Source: Macrocybe gigantea
Taxonomy: Eukaryota; Basidiomycota; Agaricomycetes; Agaricales; Callistosporiaceae
Length of the DNA stretch: 64,000 nt
Direction: 5' to 3'
Assembly: GCA_011319805.1 (NCBI GenBank)
Contig: SJRY01000275.1
Coordinates: 62,001-126,000 of the forward strand
Position numbers and translations under genes: made by a program. This document shows, in pieces, positions 21,401-33,812 of this stretch; position 1 is the stretch's first letter, and each line of letters begins with the position of its first letter. The notes under the pieces are model-generated. The model had not been told where the DNA came from and ran no database searches. It saw nothing but the letters and a program-made list of their open reading frames with translations.

Positions 21401-22018
21401 ATGTTCGCTCGCATCTACTCGCTCTTCTTCATCGCCTTCTTGGCTCTGCCGCTTCTTGTGGCTGCTAATGCGATCCCTCGCACTGACGTTGGTCAGTGCA
21501 ATACTGGAGATCTGCTTTGCTGCAACGACCTCCAGAATGTACGCCCTCTTCGAAGATTTCCATATACAGAGACAGACCGTTAATCCGATACTGATTGCTT
21601 GCACCCGTGTTATGTTAATCTAGTCCTCCAGCCCGACCGCCTCTCTCTCCCTTCTTCTTGGTCTCTTGGGCGTTGTCCTCAGCGATATCACTGGCTTGAT
21701 TGGAGGTGAGCGGTGCTCACGAACGTACGGCTGAATATACAGATGCTGACTTGTGGTTATTCAGTCACTTGCTCTCCCATCTCCGTCATTGGCGTCGGCG
21801 GCACCTCCTGGTAAGGATTCGAGACCGAGACTCGATATCGTAGGGCTTATTGTTGAACGTCATCGCGTAGCACTGCTCAACCGGTCTGCTGCACCAACAA
21901 CAACTTCGTAAGTACATCCTCGGTCGAGCCCGTCCATTGAAAGCCATATATATAACATTTCGTGGCACAGAACGGCCTCATTGCTTTGGGCTGCACTCCC
22001 ATCAACATTAATCTCTAA
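21401..22018 (+). CDS. Class I hydrophobin
   Basis: Small secreted amphipathic protein that self-assembles at air-water interfaces and coats aerial hyphae and fruit bodies. Five exons (21401-21538, 21624-21705, 21765-21810, 21871-21907, 21971-22018) total 351 nt, 116 aa. The signal peptide is MFARIYSLFFIAFLALPLL. All eight cysteines are in hydrophobin order: QC, LLCC (C-x6-CC), VTC, SC, PVCC, GC, with the Leu/Val/Gly-rich stretch LSLLLGLLGVVLSDITGLIG after the first CC pair. The long spacing between Cys3 and Cys4 and the C-terminal NGLIALGCTPI match class I. I start at ATG 21401; a GTG upstream is ignored. Confidence 0.95.
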
Positions 22019-22802
22019 ATGGTCATATGTGAGCCAGCACTGGGACATATGGTTAAAGGATATCATTTCATTTCCTTTTACGGTTCATCCCGAACTTGCG
22101 TATTTCTTTATGTAGTCTTGTTCTCTAAAATTGGTTTAGCGGATGCTGTTTGAAAGCTCAGTAAACCCTTTTGCGTGGTCACAGAAGCAGATCCGCCTTC
22201 GACAGCACAATGCTGTAGAGTGGCTTGACGGTAAAGGACTGCCAGTTATTTTCTTTGATGTGAGTGTAATAAAGAGTTTAAACCTGAGCTATCCTGCTGC
22301 ATTGTGGGAGCCAGACAATTAAGGATAACATGCAGTGTAACTGAGTCCGAGGAAGGGCGATATTTAGTTCCAATATTCGATCCAGTACTTTGAAATTTTC
22401 CTCAGACTGAGGATATCACAGCATTCTTAGCACACCAGACCACCTGTATGACAGCACAACAGAAATCACTTCATACTACACTGCATCATGATCGCCGTCC
22501 TTTCTCTCCAGGGGCACAGAACGTATAATGACATTTGCTCCGACGCCAGTATGGTCAGCCGACTGGATGATTCTTTAGATAGAACCCGTAGAGCGAAACA
22601 AAGCAGTCGTTGGCGCCAGGAGAAGGACGCCAAGCGCTAGAGAGGAAGAATAAAATGCCAGACTCACGGGTTATGGCTCTGGAACGGATAGGCATTGCTT
22701 GTGACGCACATCCCTCTACTTCTAAGATCCACCTATCCACCCGGACGAGAAATCTCGAACGTTCAGATGCCAGGCAACTCTGCGATAACAAAGATGATGA
22801 TA
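22019..22802. other. Intergenic region, nothing recognised
   Basis: 3' flank of hydrophobin and 5' flank of the first 7-TM gene. Only unpatterned frames. Confidence 0.4.
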
Positions 22803-24152
22803 ATGACTTCAGCACTCAGAGACAACAAAACCATGGCATTCATAGCCGTGATGTCTGAGTCGCTCCTGACAGGTATAGCCGATCGTCTTTGCCTTGAAAG
22901 CTGACAAAAACGAATCTTTTTGGTGGGAAGGGGTGCTCCTTATGCTCACCATTTTCCTGTTTTGCATCTCCAAGTATGCCATTTCTATATTTCTCAGCGT
23001 AGAGTTCACATGTACTTGGGGTTTGACAGACGGTCGAAGAGATCGATAACGTTTTGGCCTAAAGTATTGTTCGGCGCTTCTGTCGTTATGTTGGCGGTCG
23101 CCTTCGCTCATCTGGGCCTCGTGGTATGCAATCTCAGTGAACAAAAGGATGACATTGCGAACTCCAGGGCACAAGTGATCTTGACAGTGATTCAGGTATT
23201 TTACATACGACTTGGGAAGAACCGCGCACTCACAAAAGATACCGTAGTTCATGACTGGTGACGTGATCCTCATCTGGAGGTCAGAGTTCCCGGGTTCTCG
23301 ATAATGGAGCGATGCGTACTGACTTTCTCCGGCCATCAGAACATGGGGCATCTGGCAACGGTCGTGGTATGTGATCGCTGCTCCTTTGGCTTCTACAGTC
23401 GCGGCTGGAGGTAAATGCGTTCCATTTTCAAAGTGAAAACGCTCACCGGACTTCGACTAGCGTTGTGCCTTAGCCTCTTAATGGACAAAGAGATGCCTAC
23501 CATCGTCAACACCTTGCCCATAGCCCTGGTTATAATGACGACGACCATGTGCATGGCTTTGATCACCCTACAAGCAAGGCGAGATTCAGACATGACATTT
23601 CTGACCTGCTCGTGGCTAAGACTCCTAATCGCAAATTCCAGGCGACTGTATAATCGTGTTCAAGGCGAAGACAAACTGTTCAAGCCGCGATATCTTGACC
23701 GTTTCAAGACAATCAATATGTCTATCTTGATATGGGGCACTGTGTATATAATTTGCCTGGTAAGTCGGAGAACCCTTCGCGCGAAGTGTGGTATTAAAAT
23801 TTATCCTGGAGTCCATGAGCATAGGCCTCTGTTACGGAGGGAATACGATTGTTCTGCCGGTGATCATGAACTCGCTCATCCCTTTGATAGTGCGCCATTT
23901 CTACATACCGTTTGCATGTAACTAACTTGCCCATTTCGCATCAACCAGGGCATAATACCAACTACAATATCAGTGCAGATCTATTACGACGACAGCGACG
24001 TCGTTGTTTGGAGTGCGAGCAACCTGAACTCACCTACTTTACCAAGTCCAATATTCGCAAAGTCAGACTTCAAGTCCCACAGCGTAATTAGAAGCACCAA
24101 ACTATATGCCGTTCCATCTTTTATTTCCACTAAGTTAGATGAAATAAGATAA
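22803..24152 (+). CDS. 7-TM membrane protein, Agaricomycete family, copy 1
   Basis: Multi-pass membrane protein in the same family as the genes at 32375 and 35034. Exons inferred in order start MTSALRDNKTMAFIAVMSES at 22803, then VLLMLTIFLFCISK, a core exon (KVLFGASVVMLAVAFAHLGL), IQ-FMTGDVILIWR, TWGIWQRSWYVIAAPLAS, LPIALVIMTTTMCMALITL, RRLYNRVQGEDKL with YLDRFKTINMSILIW, SMSIGLCYGGNTIVLPVIM, and finally GIIPTTISVQIYYDD with a hydrophilic tail to the TAA at 24152. At least one intron uses a GC donor (GCGAGA). Splice positions match the paralogues. It is the most divergent copy. The family looks receptor- or channel-like, but I know no assigned function and propose none. Confidence 0.68.
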
Positions 24153-24406
24153 TGGGATGCCTGTTGTCATTGGTAGCGACGGACTATGTTTAGGCATGTT
24201 TACCAATCCTATCAATTCTTTTGGAGGCACAAAAACTTCAAATTCAGACCAGTAAGCGAGCTCCAAGCAAAAGGGCTCAAAATCGGTCACGCAAAGCGTT
24301 TGCAGAACGAACGAATTTCACCACTTTATGTACATGATATCGCATTCTCGTATTCTGCATTGTCACCGAAAGATGATGCAGCACGTCATCGCACTCCTAC
24401 CATCAT

Positions 24407-25787
24407 TTACGAACTCTCCTGGGAGCTAGACGCCACCTCTGAACCAGCAGCTCCTGCAGCATTTGCGATATTGTTGGAATGTTTGCGACCCCGCCTGAAG
24501 GGGTGGAAGGGCTCGCGTTGCACGAGCGCATCCTCTCCGAGTTCGCGATTCTGGATGTTCGAGGCAACCTGTTCGGTTACTTCGCCAACAACGTCATGAT
24601 GGGGGAGCACGGGCTTGCGGGGGAGTTGGGGCCTGAATCGCAGGCGTCCGCCAGATAGACTTCCGCCAGACCGGCCACCGCTTCGGCCGCCGCCAGACCT
24701 GCCTCCTCCAGACCTGCCTCCTCCTCCTCGACCACCCTTGGGCGAACGCTGGAAGAGAAGGTCGTCCTCAATGTCGCGAGTTTGAAGGTTAGCGGCAGCT
24801 TCGGAACCAGCTGCGCCAGCGGCTTCACCGAGGAACGAACCAGCATGCCTGCCAATGCTGCGTCCGCGACCACCTCTGGGGTCGCGCTCGACAAGAAGGT
24901 CATCCTCAAAATCGCGAGTTTCGAGGTTAGCGATAATCTCGGAGCCAGCTGCATGGGCGGCTTCACCGGCGTGCCTGCCAAAGCCACGTCCGCGACCACC
25001 TCTGGGATCGCGCTCAAAGAGAAGATCATCCTCAAAGTCGCGACCCTTGAGTCCAGCGGTGACTTCGTCAGCGACTGCCTCTACGTCGTCCTCATGTGCT
25101 GCCTTCAGATGGGCGGGCTTCTTATTGCTCGACCCCTTGGCCTTCTTGGCCTTGTGCTTTTTCGGTGACCTTTCTACGAGAAGATTGTCTTCAAAGTCAC
25201 GGGTCTCCATGTTGGAGGCTCCATCTGAATTGCTGGTGCTGGCGTCTCCAGCGGCGCTTGCACCTGAGTCTGCCTGGCGGTGAGGCCCCGTGTGGTTGTG
25301 GTTGTGACGGTGGCGACGCGGCGGCGGCCCTGGCCGCGGCTGGAGCTGCGGCTACGGCTACGCCCAAAGCCTCCTCGAGGAGAGCGTTCGACGAGCAGGT
25401 CGTCTTCGAATTCACGGATCTCGAGGAGGGATTCATCAATGTCAAGGCCACGAGAGGAGACACTGTTCTGTTCGTTCTGTTGGTTGAGTTGTTGAGCAGC
25501 GAGGGCGCCGGCAAACGATCCAACACCTTGAGCAGCGTTGCTGGCTGAGCGGCTCCGGCTCCGACCACGGGCAGGTTCGCGCTCTACGAGAAAGTCGTCG
25601 CCGATATCTCTGCCGTCGAGGCTGGACGAGATTTGGGAAGCGGCGGTGTCAGAGGTAACACCAACGATATCAGTGTGTTTGCGGGAGCGGATGCCACGGG
25701 GCTCTCGAGTCTCAAGGGAACGGCGGCGGCAAGGGCGGAAGAGGCAACGCAGGCCAAGATGATGGATTGAGAGAAGGTGAGCTTCAT
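24407..25787 (-). CDS. Secreted repeat protein with seven RDFEDDLLVER-type modules, two frame breaks
   Basis: Signal peptide MKLTFSQSIILACVASSALA at the ATG 25787. After one break (about 25718) comes ETREPRGIRSRKHTD, then about seven copies of an acidic-then-basic module: RDIGDDFLVEREP, REFEDDLLVERSPRG, TRDFEDNLLVERSPK, GRDFEDDLLFERDPRGGRGR, TRDFEDDLLVERDPRGGRGR, TRDIEDDLLFQRSPKGG and NRELGEDALVQREP. Each module is followed by a Gly/Arg- or Ala-rich spacer. A second break near 25280 joins the first two modules to the rest. The stop is at 24407-24409. The basic blocks (KKHKAKK, RRGRKHS, RGRSRSR) could be protease processing sites, so a Kex2-processed repeat precursor is possible. A structural or wall-associated repeat protein is the alternative. 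No family domain recognised. Confidence 0.62.
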
Positions 25788-26792
25788 GATGAACGTTAGA
25801 ATAAACGATAGGTGATTTTGGGAAAGTGATAGTGAGATTGTTCAATCCTGCTGAAGCGTTGTTTTTTTTTGTTGGGTGTCTTCTCAGGCCGGCTGAGTAG
25901 TGAAGGATCGAGATGGTCCAAGGCCAGTATTTAAACCTTTTTTGCTTGCTGTTTTCAGGAGTTGTTCGGCCGTGTTTTGCATTGCCTCCTTAAGAGCAAA
26001 AGGAGCATCTCGTAAACCACCTACAGAACAAAAGCACATTCAGAACATCACGGCAATGGGTAACTGCATGGAGTTTGAGAGCTAGCACTTTTCCCTAGGT
26101 TTGACGGTAACCGTTCGAGACGTTGATAAAACCCAAATTAGGAACGTCTGAGCGTGTTGGCCGAAGAAGCTCGTGTTCCGAGAGGAGGATACTAACATTA
26201 AACGTCAGACAACTGGACAGGCACCTTTTGACGCCACAGCGCCGATGATGTTTCAGCAACATACTGTATCATACAACGACCATGGTCCAGGGTTTCTCGG
26301 GCGACCAAACGGTGAACAGAAAACGCCGAAAAAGCTTCGGAGATGACAAACGTGCTGCGAGCAAGCCCATGAAGCTTCAACGCTTCTGAAAGACGACCTC
26401 AAGCTGAATCTCGAAGGAAAGGAATGAATCTTGACATGCTTGACAGTTTATCATGACCATTTGGTCAGGCCATTCGATTGTTGGATAGTCACTAGTCACT
26501 AGTCACCGACAATGAAACCATCACTTTTGTGAGGTAACAGAGTATGAGAAATTGTTTGACATGCTTACGACAGGTCTCCGATGAACACGAATATATGATA
26601 GACCAAGGTTGATTCTATTACGCCTCTGGAACGTATGTCACAGATCACATGCCTTTCACGGGCCGTGACTAATTCAAGCAAATGTCACATCAGACAGCTG
26701 TTGTCCTCGTTGGACTCAAATTGACTCTCTTGTCCTCATGTGTATTTAAGCCGTCTCGACACGCGGCGAGGGAAGAAATTCCTTGGTACTAA
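25788..26792. other. Divergent intergenic region, nothing recognised
   Basis: About 1 kb between the start of the repeat protein and the start of the SNM1-type gene. It contains a direct repeat of CACTAGTCA near 26490-26505 and no supported gene. Confidence 0.4.
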
Positions 26793-29682
26793 ATGCCTAC
26801 GGGCACGCCATACAACTCATTCATACTGCCTTATCGAATTCGCGTGGACGACTTCGCGGCGTTACCTCCAACAGAAGATACGCCTTTGCTCCATCTTCTG
26901 ACCCACACCCATTCCGACCATGTGAATGGCCTTTCTTCTCAATCCTTCGGATATCGCGTAGTTTGTTCAAGGGATGCGAAAGAAATGCTTCTGAGGCATG
27001 AGGTCTACTCTGAGCGGGAGCTTCATCAACTGGAGCTTCGGGCAGAGAGGACTCGCACCTACTCACACCTGAGAGTGAACCCCCTCAGGCAGCAAAATGG
27101 AAAAGTTCATTACGCAGGTTCCCGGGATCTCTTGGTGAGTCATCCAGCAAGCCTAGTAGTCGATAAGAACACATCCGTGTGGCAGTTGTACAGTCTTAAC
27201 CACGAATATATTGCCTTCTTTTCCGTTTCAATGCTGTGTTCTGTGGTTGATGTGCTTTTCGCAGTTGGCTCTTCCTTTGAACAGGCCTACCCGTTTCGAA
27301 CTCTCAAACAATGAGTATATCACCATAACTTGCTTCGACGCCAATCATTGTCCCGGTGCTGTAATGTATGTCATTACCCTGTCTCCTTGGATGATCAACA
27401 GAGCTATATATCAGGTATTTGATCGAGGGGGACAAAGGTGCTGTTCTCCACACGGGTGACTTTCGTGCCGAGCCATGGTTCCTAGAGGCCCTGTCACGCA
27501 ATCCCTTTTTGCAACCGTACCTGGCTCCTGCGGCTGCCCCAGGCGTCGATGAATTCCCGAGTCGTAGCCCGCCGCTGATTAAAACCCTGGAGGCCATTTA
27601 TCTGGACACTGCGTGCGTTTTATCCACTTTAGAGATCCCCACGAAGGTGCGTTGCTGCTTGTTTGTAGGACATATCAAGTTGAATGGCGGTTTATCAGGA
27701 TCAAGCGACAGCCGGTCTTGTCGAAATAATGAAGCTTTATCCGGAAATAGTCCATTTCTTTATTAACGTTTGGACATGGGGATATGAAGACATACTCAAG
27801 GCTGTATCAAGAGAATTTCGTACCAAGGTTGATCGGGGTTCTGAGTACAGATTGAGGCTCTAACATCATTCCACAGATTCATGTAGACTACTACAAGCAT
27901 TCAGTATACAGCAATGTGTCGGATCCCTTTCTTAAAAACATCATACTCAAGACGCTTCGAAAACGCGATTTCACGCCTGCGAGCGGTTTCATCGGTGTCC
28001 ATATGTAGCGGTAGACCAGGAACCTGGAGCGACGTATCTGCATGCAATAAGCCAGACCGGAAACCGAGTCATCTACGTCAATCCAGTCTCTATGGGGGCG
28101 GCGAGTTGGGATCTGTACGTTCGCGACACCAAGCAACGTCTACTCCTAGGCGAAAGGATAAACAACTTGGTATTGTCCTCGCTATCGTTCATCGTTGCTC
28201 TATTGACGACGTGCGTTACAGCTCGTACCGCTCGCACGGCATTCTCCGCTTCCCGAACTGAAGAGGTTTGTGGCGATGTTTCGACCTCGCCGAGTGGTCC
28301 CAAACACGCTTGACCCTCGCCTCAATGGCATCGACTGGGTCGCGATCGACAACATGTTCGCCGTGCATCTTCCACCCGCCGCATGCGCGTGACCCTGGAG
28401 CTCAAATGATGGATCTTCCCGACTCGGCCGCCGCATTTTCAGTCGACCTTGCAGATGAGGACGTTGCGTTGAAAAATATAGTAGGAAGCGGGGTCGAAGA
28501 CATGGTCGAGCGCTGGGTCGATAGCGGCAAACTGCGGAAGAAGCTGGAGACGATCCGGGGATTCTTGGGCCCGAACGGTGCCCGCATTGTAGATCGTCTC
28601 ATCGGTGCGCCTGCCAACAGCGCTTGGTTGCAAGATGACGCCGGGGAGAGGAGCAACGTCATCGCCCGCCGGTATTATGACAGCGACGCGGACTCTGACA
28701 ACGGGTCTGTGGACGACGAGCGAGGCAGGACGGCACACATTCTGTTTTCGAGCATGGCTGGACTCGACGATGCGTCGCGATACGAATGGTGGTCGCCACC
28801 TTCGTCTTCCCACAGCACCCCAAAACCCGATCGGCAGAATGGTGCCATAAGAGAGAAGACAAAAGCGGGGAAAACAAACTCGCAGGAAACAAACCGTATC
28901 GCAAACCAGGACCCACCAAATCCCGGTCTCGCTGAGCGAGGAAATCGAACTGATCAGGGTAGTCTGAGCTGGCCCGAGAGCCATGAGCGCCCTATTAAGA
29001 GGCCCCGCCTCAGCCTCGGCTCATCAACTCATCTCGATCTAGCTCCTACAGTAGGCGAGGCCCTCCAAGACACAGATGCCGATCGAGCTGGCTCGATCCC
29101 TTTGGTCGATATTCACAATCATTCGATTTCTCGGTCCCCGAGGTTGAATAATTCGAAGCACCGTAGATCATCTCAAACCCTGATCTTCACCGGCGCGAGA
29201 GACGAGAACGGTGGTGGGGCAGTGGGTTTGGCGGCCGAAACTACACCTCGGAAAGCATCTTACTCTGCGGTCAGGGCGAGACCACCCACGTCTCCCCCAC
29301 CTCCAAACACTCCAAAGAGCGTCGACAGAAGGGCCGGAGTGTCTGAGCGCAGGATGGTAAAATTGGACTGCAAGCTCTGCGCATCCGGTTTGGAGAAGCG
29401 CTTGCTAAGGTTCGACCTGATCTCGTTGTGCCGTCCTATGAACAACAGAGAGCTCGCCTTCTGGCGCAGCAGGAGAAGGCGATGTCTGTAGTGGCGAAAG
29501 CAGCAGGCACACAATATCGTGATGACCTGGCATCGTTTGAGACGGTGGACGACGGTGATGGAGGTATGGATTGGGATCGTAGCAGGGAAATCGCGGAGGC
29601 GATCAGAGCTGACTTGGCTGATGGTCGGCAGCCTGAGATACCGATGTTGCTTTGTACGGACGGTCAATTGGAGGCTTTTTGA
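26793..29682 (+). CDS. SNM1/Artemis-type metallo-beta-lactamase nuclease, three frame breaks
   Basis: DNA-repair nuclease of the SNM1/Pso2/Artemis group (metallo-beta-lactamase plus beta-CASP), acting on cross-linked or hairpin DNA in the nucleus. Exons: 26793-27134, 27265-27365, 27415-27646, 27699-27827, 27877-28169, 28222-29682. The N-terminus MPTGTPYNSFILPYRIRVDD is Artemis-like. The metal motif is LTHTHSDHVNGL, followed by CFDANHCPGAVMYLIEGDKG, HTGDFRAEPW, YLDTACVL and WGYEDILKAVSREF. RFHACERFHRC and YVNPVSMGAASWDL follow, then a long low-complexity C-terminal region. One-base breaks are implied near 27962 (AAAA run), 28382 and 29364. The last frame ends PEIPMLLCTDGQLEAF at 29682. The Artemis-like start and long tail favour SNM1C over Pso2, but this is tentative. 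Confidence 0.82.
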
Positions 29683-29811
29683 CTTCAAACTCTATGGCTG
29701 ATGTGTTAGTCTAATGTAAATATGGATCATGGTAAGCAAACACGGAGATTGAAACGACTTTCATCTGCACCCTCTTCTCGCCCGCAATCCGGCACTACAA
29801 TTTGTGACGAA

Positions 29812-31282
29812 ATGGCGTCAAAAACGACACGAGATGATCTTCTTGCCTTGTTGAGTTGCATGGGAGTTAAGATTCCGAAGGAGTCGAAGATCTTGGAGGA
29901 AGTGCTGAGAGGCGCCTTGGTCAAACTTTCGATGCAGCCCAGCGGTACGACGATCTGGTCGGAAAGTCGTCCTTCAATCCCTCAGACTATCCATCATGGT
30001 CATCTACGGATGCCCTCGTCGACGCTGTAGCGAGAACCAGCCTCTCAGAAACCATCTTCCCGCCAGTGGACGCACACGGCCGCATCAGGCCTTCTTCGAC
30101 TCAGGAGGACACGTTCAAGGAAGTCAGGCAGGTTTTTCTCGGGTTTGGGCATCACTATGAGAGGGGTCACAACGTGTTCGCTCTGACGGATAATAAAGCC
30201 GAGTGGGGCGTCGGCGTGAAGGTATGCACTGTGGCGTTCAAATCATACATTGCGTCGAGTGCTCCGCTTTCCCGTTCTATTGTCGGGCTTTGTCGCAATT
30301 GAATCAGTGCTGACAAGCTTCCCACCTCGCCCATCACCATCAGATAATTGATGTGATCGGCATGCAGAAGCACGAGGACAAGGACAAGAACAAGGTACCT
30401 GTCTTCTGCCTCCTTTACGGAATCCTTCAACAGTCAAAAGCGAGAAATCTATACGAGCGTGTGGCTGATGTCTTCGGCGTGAATGAAACCGTCAAGGTTT
30501 CCACAACCGAAATGGAGCGAAAGATAGTTTTGGAACTCTTCAGACACAACTCTAAACGCGTCTCTGCCGAATACCGCCCTCCAAGATCGCCCAGCGAGGA
30601 CGCGTGCCGGCTCACATTCATCCTACCTCTCGCTCCTCTGAACATGCGCGACCTAGGTAAACTGAACAACGACCCTGGATGCGATGTATGTGGCAAGGCG
30701 AACACGTTCAGGTGTGCCCAGTGTTTCCAAGCCGCTTACTGCGGAAAAGGTGCGCCTGTCCTACTCTATCCAGAAACATCCTGCTCGAACCACAATTGAC
30801 ACTGTTATTCGTTACGCTTCCATCACTGGTGTCAGACTGCCAACGCCAAGACTGGCCTAGCCACAAACAGACATGTAAATCGCTGAAGGGCGGGACGTGG
30901 CACACGCTTACGTTCACGAACTACGGTGCGGGAAGAGTGTTCCGGTCCGTTATCAACCGCCACGACACGACGCAGGAAGCCATGTCGCAAATCGAAAGAA
31001 TCGACCTAAACGAGGCACCGCCTAACATTCACGGAAACAAAGTCTTTCTGGTCAAATTCCAGGTTCCTTTGATGAGCTTCGGGACAGCGGGTCCATGCTT
31101 CTCTACGATAGGCAAAAGAGCTTCAGGCTACGTGGAGCAGAGGATCCAACAGAGAGACCTACGCTGCTGCTTTACGGGTGGTTGGTGATCGGCTCAAGAT
31201 ATACCGCTGGGCGCAAAGGGTCGGGGATTTTGAGCTGTCTGTTTGTTTCGATAGATGCCCTGCGCAAGATCCAGTCTGGTGA
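29812..31282 (+). CDS. MYND-type zinc-finger protein, three frame breaks
   Basis: Agaricomycete MYND zinc-finger protein of unknown role; MYND fingers usually mediate protein-protein contacts. Exons: 29812-30221, 30344-30749, 30836-31282. The start MASKTTRDDLLALLSCMGVK is preferred over an upstream ATG (29722). Middle blocks are RYDDLVGKSSFNPSDYPSW, EVRQVFLGFGHHYERGHNVF and IVLELFRHNSKRVSAEYRPP. The MYND finger is split by an intron: GCDVCGKANTFRCAQC, QAAYCGK, then DCQRQDWPSHKQTC. The C-terminus reads ETYAAALRVVGDRLKIYRWA and VGDFELSVCFDRCPAQDPVW before TGA 31280-31282. Frame changes fall near 29925 (after LVK), 31070 and 31128. It follows the SNM1 gene by 129 bp on the same strand. Confidence 0.72.
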
Positions 31283-32374
31283 CAAGTTTGATGTCATTGA
31301 GCGTCCTAACATCGCGGACGATCGGCTCAGCATCGTCTACTCATGTCATTGGCTTAGGTGATGCCTATCTATTGGCGTCTCCTCCAGGTGTATATTAAGT
31401 CTGTCCAGAGTATGTGATACTCCATTCCCACTGGCGCCTGCCTGTTAATCTTGCGAACTCTGGCAGGTGATGATCACTTTGATCAACAGCGAAAGGCGTA
31501 AACGAAAAGCGCAGAAGCTTCCCAAGCACATACAAGATATCCGTCTCTGAACCTAAACAACCTATTGAAGACCCTTTACTTGGATACATCGAAGCGGCTA
31601 TGTTTTCACGATTCTCCACACTATATATGTCCTGTGCCTTTCTCAACGTTTCTGTTTTCCGGGATTTCTATGGACTTGGTGAAGTAGGGACATACGAGTA
31701 CACCTTCAAGATTCCTATTTCATTAGTGATGATCAGTCTCATAGCTCCATATTGCGCCACACGCGGTTCGGTGCAAAGTCGCGTGTTCTCTGCTCACGCG
31801 GATCAGCCCTACGTCGGGACCTGTTTTACCTTCAAGTTGAAAACATAGATCGGGTTCTCCTGCAACGCCTCTTCCTTGCAGTGGTGTTTTGAACTTGGCT
31901 GGAGCCTTGAACCCGATTTCTCCATCTTCCGAAATATGGCATTACAGTGAATTATGTAAATGTTGGAATCCAACAAAGGCAAATGAACCCACCTTTGCGC
32001 CGACGAATGATCGCATTCAACAACTCATCTGTATCATTCAGACTTGGACAGTTATTGCTTCTTGAAATGCGACCGTCAATTGTTCTTGGAGGCAGAGATT
32101 GATTCTTTGCTCCAAACAATATGAAAGTTTAAAATTACGGCGTCTGTGGCGAAACGATGCCCCAACGCTACCGACGAAAGGGGATACATTCTCCAGGGCA
32201 GGGTTGCGGTGAGTGACAGATTTCATCTCCCGTTCAGACATGTGTAGAGCTGTCCCTTATCCCACTGATGCGCTCCGAACACGCGGACACTCAGTGGTTT
32301 ACATAACATTGGGGATATATTCCATCAACGAGCCATTCATCGTTCTGAGCGTCACCTTTGCTTCGTCCTGCAAT
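31283..32374. other. Intergenic region, nothing recognised
   Basis: About 1.1 kb upstream of the second 7-TM gene. Frames such as 31600-31848 lack any domain or splice pattern. Confidence 0.4.
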
Positions 32375-33812
32375 ATGGCTCCTTCGTTGGCACTCATACA
32401 CCTTGTCGCCGTGATGTGCGAGTCCATCCTACTCGGTAAAGGCTCTGAAACTTTCGATAGCGTTAGCGAACTGATTCTTATCCGGTAAACCGCACAGGCG
32501 CATTCGCTGTGCTCACTGCCCTCGTCATCTGGATTTTGATGTGAGTCCCTGCGTACCTTGACTACTGTTGGTGGCAGTACGCTGACCCGCTCATTTTTGG
32601 CGTCCACAAACCGGATCGATAGAAATGGCCGTGCCTCGATGCCGAAAACGCACAAGGTCCTGTTCTCGGCTTCAGTCGTCATGTTCGTGATAGCGGTCAT
32701 TCATCTGGGCTTGGTCATGCAAGAGGTCAGCGACCCCGACTACCCGTTTGCGAACGCGCAGACGCAGATCGTCTTGTCGGTGTTTCAAGTGAGTTCATGG
32801 CTCGATGCTCCCGTTGCCTATTTGACGCGTCGGCGTCCCGTAGTTCGTTATCGGTGATCTTATATTGATTTGGCGGTGTGTCGTTTCCTTGTCGCTCAAA
32901 ATTGAAAAACATGCTTATTTGGACGCGAACGCGAAGGGTGTGGGTTATCTGGGGAAAAAATTATTGGATTGCGGCGGGACCCTTGATTATCATGATCATT
33001 GCGGCAGGTTTGTGTTCGTTTTCTGGCGTATCTGGAGTATCAATGTTCGACCTAATTGTTTTCAAGGTTTGACATTTAACCTCGCAACCGGTCATGAAGC
33101 GCGAAGGTTTTTCACCTCTGCACCAGTGGCTCTCATTGTCGCAAATACGTCTATCTGTACGCTGTTGATTGCTGGAAGGATATGGTGCAGTTTTCTTTTT
33201 CCCTCTTTTCTGTCATGTTTTTCATCTCTTTTTTCCTGATGTGTTCTATGAAGGTACATGCGCTATCAGTTGAGGAAATCAATGGGCAGGGCCGCTCTTG
33301 AAGCTGCTGGTAGCTATAAAGGGGCCGTAGCTCTGATCGTAGAATCGGGGGTACTGTACGCAAGCGCACAAGTGCGACGTAATTCAATACATCCCAGTGC
33401 ATTGAACTGACCTGTTTTTCAATACGCAGTTCACCAGTCTAATTCTGGACCACGTTGGAAGCATTGGATTGCCCGTCATGCTCGACCTGGAAATTCCGCT
33501 CATTGTATATTCTGTCGTTTCTTTCGCTTGTCTAATCTAACCTTGAGCGCTTCTTAGGGAATTCTTCCAACTCTCATTATCGTCCTGGTTCACTATGACA
33601 TGGTCCCTGGTACTAAGACGACAAAGACATTCGCTCAAAGCATCCATTTCCAGGACAGATCCCATATGACGATGAATACACTTTCATCCAGCACCACAGC
33701 TGGCGTGGAAAGGATAGCCTTCAAGGACGGGACAACCTCGTCAGCTTTCGACTACATGGAAAATGTCGGAGATAGGAAATCAGACGACCCCACGCTCAGT
33801 CGCGCTGTGTAG
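32375..33812 (+). CDS. 7-TM membrane protein, copy 2
   Basis: Reads through without breaks. The N-terminus MAPSLALIHLVAVMCESILL is followed by AFAVLTALVIWIL, the exon carrying MPKTHKVLFSASVVMFVIAV and QTQIVLSVFQ, FVIGDLILIWR, VWVIWGKNYWIAAGPLIIMI, LTFNLATGHEARRFFTSAPV with LIVANTSICTLLIAGRIW, YMRYQLRKSMGRAALEAAGS with GAVALIVESGVLYASAQ, FTSLILDHVGSIGLPVMLDL, and GILPTLIIVLVHYDM. A Ser/Thr-rich cytosolic-type tail ends at 33812. Seven hydrophobic segments can be counted. Splice sites coincide with those of the copy at 35034 (same exon ends around IWR, AG and LEIPLI). Such multi-exon 7-TM families are common in Agaricomycetes; receptor function is plausible but unproven. Confidence 0.72.

Noticed and set aside
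24782..25548. Overlapping plus-strand frames of 128-150 codons with repeated Ser/Arg segments
   Set aside because: They are complements of the repeat modules in the minus-strand secreted protein, hence their apparent repetition.
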